A stretch of 33,113 bases of DNA from Acidobacteriaceae bacterium (lineage in GTDB: Bacteria > Acidobacteriota > Terriglobia > Terriglobales > Acidobacteriaceae), in the NCBI GenBank assembly GCA_027452245.1, contig DAIDGW010000121.1, forward strand, positions 1 to 33,113, given 5' to 3'. The position numbers were made by a program, and so were the translations under genes. Shown piece after piece: positions 28,023-33,113 of the stretch. Below the pieces are notes generated by a model. It ran no database searches and had not been told where the DNA came from. It saw nothing but the letters and a program-made list of their open reading frames with translations. How positions within the stretch are numbered: position 1 is the stretch's first letter; the number at the start of each line of letters is the position of its first letter.

Positions 28023-28253
28023 CTATAAGCGGCACCCTACAACAATCGGCCCGTCACCGTCCGGGCGCCCGTCGCGTGTGACGTGGAGGTTCGCGGCCGG
28101 ACAACGGAGCGCTTCCCCGCCGAATACGTAAAGCTGATAAGCGCCCGGTGATCCCTGATAGACCACTTGCACGCGTTCTTTGGCGGTTGGAGTTGCGCCC
28201 GCCGCGGCAAAGGCGAGCAGGCAAAGGACAGCTATCAGGAGTCCTGTTTTCAT
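28023..28253 (-). CDS. Small secreted protein with signal peptide
   Basis: 76 residues from ATG 28253. It starts MKTGLLIAVLCLLAFAAAGA: a basic start, a hydrophobic core and an AxA-type cleavage site near residue 19-20. The mature part is ~55 residues with two cysteines (ALRCPAAN, VVGCRL) that could form a disulfide. It is probably periplasmic. The Cys at 11 lies inside the hydrophobic core, so a lipobox is unlikely. Role unknown. It has the start-associated leader. Confidence 0.62.
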   Translation of the reverse strand: MKTGLLIAVLCLLAFAAAGATPTAKERVQVVYQGSPGAYQLYVFGGEALRCPAANLHVTRDGRPDGDGPIVVGCRL

Positions 28254-28349
28254 GTATTAGCGCCCTCCCAGGCGTTACGCCGGATGCGCCCCGGCGCGGG
28301 CGGTTTCCGATTGACACTATCAGAGCACAACTCGCACCGAAGTGTCAAT
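28254..28349 (-). promoter_or_regulatory. Leader with 9-base inverted repeat, hairpin and start sequence
   Basis: Minus strand: ATTGACACT (28349-28341) and AGTGTCAAT (28318-28310) form a perfect inverted repeat with a 22-base gap that contains CTCTGATA. A hairpin CGCCGG / CCGGCG (28296-28278) follows, then CCTGGGAGGGCGCTAATAC before the ATG. TTGACA is a good -35, and its CTGATA 19 bases on could be a -10. It fits an operator-promoter unit. The far arm overlaps the stop of the gene at 28345. Confidence 0.55.
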
Positions 28350-28566
28350 AGTATTTGTAAACAATGGCCGGAGTTGGCTTGCCGTAGACCTCTACTGCGA
28401 TCTCTAGGCACGCCGCAATACGTTTCTGGGCGCGCGCGTCGTCGCGGTAACGCTCGTGGACAATAAAAGCCCCGTCAGCATACTGCCCTATCAGTTCGCG
28501 CACGCCTTTGCGAATGATTACGATGTTGCCAGTCCGCCCGAAAATCTTATCTCCGATGGTTTGCAT
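28345..28566 (-). CDS. Small phage protein of unknown function
   Basis: 73 residues from ATG 28566 behind GGGAGAG (the frame is open five codons earlier). Beta-rich (TIGDKIFGRTGNIVIIRKGV, GAFIVHERYRDD), then a helix (AQKRIAACLEIAVEVYG) and ending IVYKYY. It could be a small DNA-mimic or inhibitor-size protein, but it is not acidic. It lies 20 bases downstream of the acidic protein gene. No family is recognised. Confidence 0.58.
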   Translation of the reverse strand: MQTIGDKIFGRTGNIVIIRKGVRELIGQYADGAFIVHERYRDDARAQKRIAACLEIAVEVYGKPTPAIVYKYY

Positions 28567-28586
28567 GGGCTCTCCCTTCAAGGCGG

Positions 28587-29240
28587 TTAAATCCGGTTGC
28601 CGTCTTCGTCAAACTCGTATTCGTTCGCAATGATGTTTTCGTCAACGTACTCGTCCTCTTGCCGGGATTCATACTCGGCTCTCAATCCCTCATATATCCA
28701 ATCGGCAAAGTCACGCATCAGTTCCCGGAACGTTTTTGTGATCTCGCTATCATCCGTTTCGTCGCCGGTCTCGCTATCAGTGACAATCGCATCAATGACG
28801 AAATTGCCACGTTGGTCATCCGTCACCTTGCCTTCCAGGTTTCCCGGTCCCGCGCCGGACAGCTTGTAATGCGCCTGTAGCGCTTGCAATCCGTCGACTA
28901 TGGTGTGCAAGGGCATATCGCTGGGGAATTCCGCCCGGACAGCACCCGCCGCGCCCCTTGTGAACGTGTGCGTACCGGCGAAGGATGCGCCGTCGCCTTG
29001 GCAGTAGGCAAGACTCCATGAGATATCTGGTTCCGTGTACGTCTTGCCGCGGGAGGTCTGATAACTCCGCTCTGCGAATTCAATACCGATGAGACGCGCC
29101 GCTGTTTTCGCGGCATCAAGGATAAATTCATCGGCGCTGAAGTCTTCCGCTTCGCCCTCCCGGTACCATTCCCGCGCCCGTTCCTTGGCTTCGTCGGACA
29201 ATTCTTCAAACTGGTAGACGGTTGTTTCCATTACTGGCAT
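28587..29240 (-). CDS. Conserved acidic phage protein, unknown function
   Basis: 217 residues from ATG 29240, with GGGAGG five bases upstream. The start YQFEELSDEAKERAREWYREG is typical of a widespread phage family, as are SLAYCQGDGASFAGTHTF and PLHTIVDGLQALQAHY. Function is unknown. The C-terminal ~60 residues are very acidic (SRQEDEYVDENIIANEYEF). Proteins of this size and charge sometimes mimic DNA to block restriction, but the known Ocr and ArdA sequence patterns are not visible. Family recognition is moderate. Confidence 0.68.
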   Translation of the reverse strand: MPVMETTVYQFEELSDEAKERAREWYREGEAEDFSADEFILDAAKTAARLIGIEFAERSYQTSRGKTYTEPDISWSLAYCQGDGASFAGTHTFTRGAAGAVRAEFPSDMPLHTIVDGLQALQAHYKLSGAGPGNLEGKVTDDQRGNFVIDAIVTDSETGDETDDSEITKTFRELMRDFADWIYEGLRAEYESRQEDEYVDENIIANEYEFDEDGNRI

Positions 29241-29302
29241 AACTCCCTCCCGGGATGCTCAGATACGCTCTGGGCCGGCGGTTGTTTGGTCTCGTATCAG
29301 CG
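29241..29302 (-). repeat. Start-associated leader: imperfect hairpin plus GGGAGGGAGTT
   Basis: Minus strand: CTGATACGAG at the end of the preceding gene (its TGA is inside the motif), then CAAACAACCGCC. An imperfect inverted repeat GCCCAGA / TCTGAGC with a 5-base loop (29275-29257) follows, then CCCGGGAGGGAGTT before the ATG. Six of seven arm bases pair. Confidence 0.55.
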
Positions 29303-29608
29303 AACGGCGGTAAGCAATTCCAGGCGCATCAGGTTGAGCTTGTGGGCAATGCGCGTCATTTGCGCCGCCCACTTGTGCGTCTCACTGTTACGCTTGCGGA
29401 TCTCGCCGGGGTATTCGTCGTAAAAACCGGAAAGCAACCGCTCGCACTTCGCTTGCACATCCGCGCGGCACGTTTCCAGTTCATCGGCGGTCAGGGTACC
29501 TTTCCCTTTGGCCAATAGCTCACCATTGGGGCCGATTTTCTCTTGCAGGTCCGCATCCTCGACGGCGCAAGAGATTTCAATGCAATCACTCACTGAAAGA
29601 GCTTTCAT
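29297..29608 (-). CDS. Small phage protein of unknown function
   Basis: 103 residues from ATG 29608 behind CCGGGAGGTGTGAACG. Mostly helical, with two cysteines (SVSDCIEISCAVEDAD), a coiled stretch (TADELETCRADVQAKCERLL) and a final helix (AAQMTRIAHKLNLMRLELLT). No motif is recognised. The gene stands alone with a start-associated leader and CGATAGGCAACCAAACAACC upstream. Confidence 0.58.
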   Translation of the reverse strand: MKALSVSDCIEISCAVEDADLQEKIGPNGELLAKGKGTLTADELETCRADVQAKCERLLSGFYDEYPGEIRKRNSETHKWAAQMTRIAHKLNLMRLELLTAVR

Positions 29609-29645
29609 CGTTCACACCTCCCGGTTGTTTGGTTGCCTATCGTCG
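29609..29645 (-). repeat. Start-associated leader, short form
   Basis: Minus strand: CGATAGGCAACCAAACAACC, then CGGGAGGTGTGAACG before the ATG at 29608. The CCAAACAACC part also occurs in the leader of the gene at 29240. There is no hairpin in the 49-base gap. Confidence 0.45.
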
Positions 29646-29657
29646 GACACACGCACG

Positions 29658-29900
29658 TTAACTAAGCTGTGTTGTCATGCCGTAGTTATCAGCGACAAGG
29701 CGCAAGAGTGGGACAAAGTTAACCCAGTTGCCCTCAAAGCAACGGACGCATCCTTCGTGATCCTCGAATTCCCACCCGGAGATGTACCGGCCTCGGGGGA
29801 GATTCCCGCCGCAATTCCAGACGTCTTCAAAGCGCCGGACCGTCCAGTAATACTCTGTTCCGTCCTTATGGGTCATCTTGATCCGCATTGCTTTGGCCAT
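29658..29900 (-). CDS. Small phage protein of unknown function
   Basis: 80 residues from ATG 29900. The body is beta-rich (MRIKMTHKDGTEYYWTVRRF, GRYISGWEFEDHEGCVRCFE) with a CxxC, and then a helical end (VPLLRLVADNYGMTTQ). A small sheet protein. The Shine-Dalgarno is weak (GGACGGTGAAAAC). Upstream lie 111 non-coding bases with a hairpin. No function is proposed. Confidence 0.58.
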   Translation of the reverse strand: MAKAMRIKMTHKDGTEYYWTVRRFEDVWNCGGNLPRGRYISGWEFEDHEGCVRCFEGNWVNFVPLLRLVADNYGMTTQLS

Positions 29901-30011
29901 GTTTTCACCGTCCTATCAACGAGTGCGCTATCAAAGCCGCTGGGTTCCCGCCAACGCCAAGCGCGGCGGGGTAACGCGCGGGAATCCGCCCGCGCACGGG
30001 TTAGTTCACTA
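29901..30011 (-). promoter_or_regulatory. Leader with GC-rich inverted repeat and TGATAG copies
   Basis: In the 111-base gap: a TGATAG at the end of the preceding gene, an inverted repeat CGCGGG / CCCGCG with a 6-base loop (about 29,970-29,990), and two further TTGATAG copies (TTTGATAGCGC, GTTGATAGGAC) just before the start. No clear sigma-70 promoter was found. Confidence 0.4.
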
Positions 30012-30641
30012 TCAGACGTTTGGTCTCAATGCTTGCTCAATCGGCAAGCGCTTAAGCCGTGAGTGTAGAGTTGGCAAGGGAATGTTTAGGCGATTCCCCC
30101 ATTCTGTGAGCGTCAACGTCTCACCGTTGAACGTGATACGCCTGTTCCGGCGCGTATTATTGGCTTGTTCTTTCGGAGTTGCCCAGCGACAATTTCCGGG
30201 TTCGTAATTGCCCACCATATCAGGGAAGCGGTCTATCGAACGACCCTCGGGACACTCGCCCATATCGGCAAGGAAAATAGGAAATTCGTGCCACCGCTCG
30301 CACACCTTGATTCCCTTCGCGCCGTATTCCGCGAAAGCACCGTTAGCAGTGTTCTCGCACCGCTGTATCATCCCGGCCCAGATACGGTAAGTTTTACTGA
30401 CCCCGGATTCGGGCGCGTGACCGTGCCGAAAGTTGGACGGTCCCGCGATTCCTTGCCGGTTGAGGCACCCGCAAGATTTAACTTCCCCCTTGCGGAGATA
30501 CTTCCCCATTGCCGTGACTTCCCCACCGCAATCGCAGCAGCAAAGCCAATACGCGCGCTTAGGATCTGGCCCAGCGGAGCGAGCTATCACCCTAAGGCGC
30601 CCACTCCGAAAGCCAATCATGTTTTGTGCAACGTCACCCAT
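30012..30641 (-). CDS. Putative HNH-like homing endonuclease family protein
   Basis: 209 residues. An N-terminal zinc module (GFRSGRLRVIARSAGPD, YWLCCCDCGGE, SCGCLNRQG) is followed by the segment PGNCRWATPKEQANNTRRNR, well known in phage homing-type proteins. The C-terminal part (ITFNGETLTLTEWGNRLN) resembles a NUMOD-type DNA-binding helix-turn-helix. Such proteins cut or nick DNA and spread by homing. The gene ends in a double stop (TGATAG). The exact nuclease class is uncertain. Confidence 0.7.
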   Translation of the reverse strand: MGDVAQNMIGFRSGRLRVIARSAGPDPKRAYWLCCCDCGGEVTAMGKYLRKGEVKSCGCLNRQGIAGPSNFRHGHAPESGVSKTYRIWAGMIQRCENTANGAFAEYGAKGIKVCERWHEFPIFLADMGECPEGRSIDRFPDMVGNYEPGNCRWATPKEQANNTRRNRRITFNGETLTLTEWGNRLNIPLPTLHSRLKRLPIEQALRPNV

Positions 30642-30653
30642 GCTTGTTTTCTC

Positions 30654-31865
30654 CTATCGATTGACAAAAACAGTCTCACCGAAAGGTGCCGTTACATCCT
30701 CGTTATCGGTCAACCACAATACCGGAATACTCGGAATTGCGGTTGGAAAGGTGGCTTCGAGGTCACTGATAGCGACTATGCAAACGGGCGGTATTTCGGC
30801 TTTCTCCATCGTATCAAAAGCCGTGGTAAAATTCGTTCCGCCGCCGCCCTTTGGTTCCCATATCAGCGGTTCGCCCCGTTCCAACCTTTGAATGTGCTGT
30901 ACTGCAGCGTCAACAAAGTAGAGGGTCACCCCGGCCGGCGTTAGCTCTTCTATCAGTTGCTCAATGATGCCCCGGCAGAATTGCAGAGCCACATCATTGA
31001 CAGACCCGCTAGTGTCCACAAGAATTGCAAGCTCGCCCAGTGAATGAGACTGCAGAGCGGGCATGTAAAGGCCCTGACAGACGTACCGTGGATTAGGGGT
31101 AACCCAGCTAAAGTCTGCAGCGGCGCGCTCAGTGAAGAATCGATGCAATAGCGCGTGCGGGTCAATCCGTGTTTTGATGGCCCGGCCCACTTGCCGCTGC
31201 ATTCCAGCGCCTAGCTTGCCGGCCATCTTTGCTTGCTGCGCAGCGCGGCTTACTCTTTGTTTCCAGTCTTCCGCGCTTGGCGCCGGTGACCCGTCCGCAT
31301 CCGGCCCGTTGGGCGCGTCCCGCACTTCGCCTAATGGGTTAGGCTGTGATTCATCCGCGCCCGGTTGCCCGGGTTGCTGGGGTTGCGGTTGCTGGGGAGC
31401 TTTGCCCGGTTGCTGCGATTGCTGCCCCTGCCCCGCGCCGGGTTGCGGTTGCGGTTGCTGCGAGCTTCGTTGCTGCAAGTGGGCATAAATCCATTCTGCA
31501 GACTTGCCTTGCTCCGGGCCGGTCGCATAGAGACCATCCGGGGGAAGCTTGAAACCGGAGTCCCTTAGATCCGGGTTTATCGCCTTGTCACAAGCGATAT
31601 TCCATCCCTTCAAGTCACGCCCATCACGGCGCCATGGGTGACCCATGGCGCAATGCGATACCTCATGGGCGAGCAACCCCACAACCTGATCATGAGAGAG
31701 TGATTCGATAAAAGCCGGCTCATAACCCAAGGTGCGACCGTCAACCCATGCGGTTTGACAACCCGGGTCAGGTTGCATCTTGAGATAGAGGGCGAGCGTA
31801 CCCCAGAATGGATGATCAAGGACTAACGCCGTGCGCGCCGCTGTCATTTTGCCCTTTGCACTCAT
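30654..31865 (-). CDS. VWA-domain putative metallopeptidase (DUF2201-like)
   Basis: 403 residues. The N-terminal part has LLAHEVSHCAMGH, an HExxH zinc motif (His67, Glu68, His71). A Gln/Pro-rich disordered linker follows (131-170). The C-terminal half is a von Willebrand A domain with MIDAS DTSGSV (284-289) and strands around VTLYFVDAAV and VCIVAIS. This pairing of putative peptidase and VWA domain works with MoxR-type AAA ATPases in bacteria. In phages it occurs beside an ATPase, as here. The substrate is unknown. The start overlaps the next gene's stop (ATGA). Confidence 0.85.
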   Translation of the reverse strand: MSAKGKMTAARTALVLDHPFWGTLALYLKMQPDPGCQTAWVDGRTLGYEPAFIESLSHDQVVGLLAHEVSHCAMGHPWRRDGRDLKGWNIACDKAINPDLRDSGFKLPPDGLYATGPEQGKSAEWIYAHLQQRSSQQPQPQPGAGQGQQSQQPGKAPQQPQPQQPGQPGADESQPNPLGEVRDAPNGPDADGSPAPSAEDWKQRVSRAAQQAKMAGKLGAGMQRQVGRAIKTRIDPHALLHRFFTERAAADFSWVTPNPRYVCQGLYMPALQSHSLGELAILVDTSGSVNDVALQFCRGIIEQLIEELTPAGVTLYFVDAAVQHIQRLERGEPLIWEPKGGGGTNFTTAFDTMEKAEIPPVCIVAISDLEATFPTAIPSIPVLWLTDNEDVTAPFGETVFVNR

Positions 31866-32755
31866 GCTTGCACCCCCGGCCCATAGGTAGAGAGCATAGC
31901 GTCAAGGATGTTTTGCGCTTCGCGCGCGGTTTGCATCCGCACATCGGAATCTTTGCGCAGTGTTTCCGGCTCCGTGAGCGCTAAAAGCTCGGTTTGCTTG
32001 CGGAGAGCTTCCAAGGCCGGGTCACCGTCAAGGTTCAACCGGGTAAGAACATCGCACAGGTCGCGGGCATTCGTGATGAGTGAATCGCGGAACACCCCAG
32101 GTTTAAGCTCGCCGTCATCCGCTTTGGTTACGGCCGTCAGACGTTCATGGATGTGCGCCACGGCATCATAGAGACGTTTCACCACGTCCCGTTGCGCCGT
32201 ATCGTATGCGGCTTTTACGCGCGCTTCCGTGTTACTGGCCAAGACATCAATCTCCTCTTGCGACAATTCAACCCGAAAATCTCCGCCGCTCGGAACAGGT
32301 TGAAAGTCAACATCGATGGAGTACAGCTTGCGGATGTTCGCCGGATAATCGGCGCGGTTAAACAAGCCGTTTCGCTCAACCCGCGCCCGTTCGATAAGGG
32401 CCGGATAATCCGCTTCCAGGAGGTCAAGCAAGCGCTCGGATTCCGCGCGTCCCTTGCGGATTACTTCCGTGTACGCGTCATAGTTCGCAATAGGGAGAAT
32501 GCGCCACCCGCCATCTGACCATGGAAGCGTATTTGCAAGATGTTTCAAGCGCAACCCGCCAAGGTGCGAGTTAACCGCTTTCCAGCTTTCCGCATCCTTG
32601 GGCATCAGGTTTTTGTTATAGCGTCCGGCCGTCACGTCGGCGCCGTGAGACTCCGCCACTTCTTTGGACACTTTCCGGTCATACTTGTGCGCTTCCCAGA
32701 TGGACATAGAAAGCTTGGCGAGAATCGCGCGGCTGTATACATTCGTGTGAGTCAT
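31862..32755 (-). CDS. Partner protein of the MoxR-VWA set, unknown function
   Basis: 297 residues from ATG 32755 behind GGGAGGGG. Mainly helical (YSRAILAKLSMSIWEAHKYD, GLRLKHLANTLPWSDGGW, EARVKAAYDTAQRDVVKRLY, LICDVL-type helices). It resembles the middle gene of phage MoxR/VWA sets, which is usually an uncharacterised helical protein. It is coupled to the VWA gene by an ATGA overlap and lies next to the ATPase gene, so the three likely form one complex. The family name DUF3150 is a guess. Confidence 0.65.
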   Translation of the reverse strand: MTHTNVYSRAILAKLSMSIWEAHKYDRKVSKEVAESHGADVTAGRYNKNLMPKDAESWKAVNSHLGGLRLKHLANTLPWSDGGWRILPIANYDAYTEVIRKGRAESERLLDLLEADYPALIERARVERNGLFNRADYPANIRKLYSIDVDFQPVPSGGDFRVELSQEEIDVLASNTEARVKAAYDTAQRDVVKRLYDAVAHIHERLTAVTKADDGELKPGVFRDSLITNARDLCDVLTRLNLDGDPALEALRKQTELLALTEPETLRKDSDVRMQTAREAQNILDAMLSTYGPGVQA

Positions 32756-32802
32756 GATCGTTTTACCCCTCCCAGGGTTGCCCGCGTATAAGGCGCGCGG
32801 GC
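32756..32802 (-). repeat. Start-associated leader: hairpin plus GGGAGGGG
   Basis: Minus strand: an inverted repeat GCCCGCG / CGCGGGC with a 9-base loop (32802-32780), then AACCCTGGGAGGGGTAAAACG before the ATG at 32755. The layout matches the leaders at 25150 and 27954. Confidence 0.65.
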
Positions 32803-32818
32803 GCGCACTCAGAGGTGA

Positions 32819-33113
32819 CTAGCTAGCTTGCCCGGTAATCAGCTTTCCCACAGGACCAGAGCAAAGCTGGATGTACGCGTGACTGTGAATGATTTTAGCG
32901 TCACGCCGGACGGCATCCCGGGAGCAAAGCACGGCGAATTCCCCCCGGTCCGCTTCCGTCACCATGCGAGTGACATACGTTGCAATGCGGGCGAAGTTAG
33001 TTGAATTCGCCTTGCCCGCCAAACCCACGGCAGTAGCGTAAAGCTGTGACGGCTCAGAGGGTATCGGCGCGCGGTCTGGGTCCAATAGGATAGCGTCCAA
33101 ATTGACCAGTTGA
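32819..33113 (-). CDS. C-terminal part of a MoxR-type AAA ATPase (cut by window edge)
   Basis: The frame is open through the right edge, so the gene is partial; the TTG at 33100 is not the true start. About 97 residues are visible: SQLYATAVGLAGKANSTNF, then ARIATYVTRMVTEADRGEF, then AVLCSRDAVRRDAKIIHSHA. This fits the C-terminal lid of phage MoxR-like ATPases (DAVRRDPxIxxxxAxxxW). The Walker motifs would lie outside. MoxR proteins act as chaperones that load metal or remodel proteins with a VWA partner, which is encoded nearby. Confidence 0.6.
   Translation of the reverse strand, partial: QLVNLDAILLDPDRAPIPSEPSQLYATAVGLAGKANSTNFARIATYVTRMVTEADRGEFAVLCSRDAVRRDAKIIHSHAYIQLCSGPVGKLITGQAS

Noticed and set aside
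1..33113. tRNA or rRNA genes
   Set aside because: I saw no cloverleaf with a TTCGA-type T-loop or rRNA-like segments. A tRNAscan run would be decisive, and I could not run one.

Overview
The window looks like the non-structural half of a tailed-phage, prophage or phage-plasmid genome, GC-rich with tightly packed genes. Most neighbours overlap by 1-8 bases (ATGA, GTGA, TGATG or TAATG junctions), and many of the small proteins are zinc-binding. I see no terminase, portal, capsid, tail or lysis genes, no rRNA, no tRNA that I could recognise and no CRISPR. The host cannot be fixed from the sequence. The GC-rich codon use, the LuxR/receiver-type regulators and the style of the methylase tail would fit a soil acidobacterium-like host, but that is a guess.

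Layout. (1) Bases 1 to about 445 are AT-rich and carry a TIR-like reading frame cut at its 3' end. They abut phage DNA at about 445-475. (2) From about 7,995 down to about 450 a minus-strand operon encodes, in order of transcription, a 19-residue leader ORF, a replisome-organizer-like protein, a G39P-like putative helicase loader, a small ORF, a cytosine-C5 methyltransferase split into three ORFs with an HNH-AP2 homing endonuclease between them, a DnaB-N/RepA-type helicase, a Gp37/Gp68-family protein, a degenerate receiver protein, small ORFs, a LuxR-type HTH protein and an HNH nuclease. (3) Bases 7,996-8,447 form the divergent control region: two opposing promoter candidates, two DnaA-box-like repeats, an AT-rich stretch, an inverted repeat and competing hairpins. 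It is the best origin candidate. (4) From 8,448 to 18,947 a plus-strand operon carries a recombination set (annealase-like protein, Cas4/AddB-like nuclease, J-domain protein, Rad50/SbcC-like ATPase, HNH nuclease), a protein fused to a Tad2 (DUF2829) anti-Thoeris domain, an ASCH-like protein and a two-helix membrane protein. It ends at a bidirectional terminator at 18,984-19,025. (5) From 22,937 down to 19,061 a minus-strand operon holds small zinc-ribbon proteins and ends in a serine recombinase. (6) From the right edge down to 22,998, minus-strand accessory genes follow one another. Many have their own leader, with a near-identical purine-rich start-associated sequence, often a hairpin of changing sequence, and a TATCAG/CTGATA hexamer. 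The right edge holds a MoxR-type ATPase (partial), a partner protein and a VWA-metallopeptidase.

Working together: groups 2 and 3 look like DNA replication and self-methylation, and group 4 like recombination, repair and host take-over including a likely anti-defence protein. Group 5 supplies site-specific recombination. Group 6 is accessory, and most of its functions are unknown. The most unusual points are the split methylase with its inserted nuclease, the Tad2 fusion, the repeated start-associated leaders, the phage MoxR-VWA set, and the C-terminal acidic/phenylalanine tips on several replication and recombination proteins.
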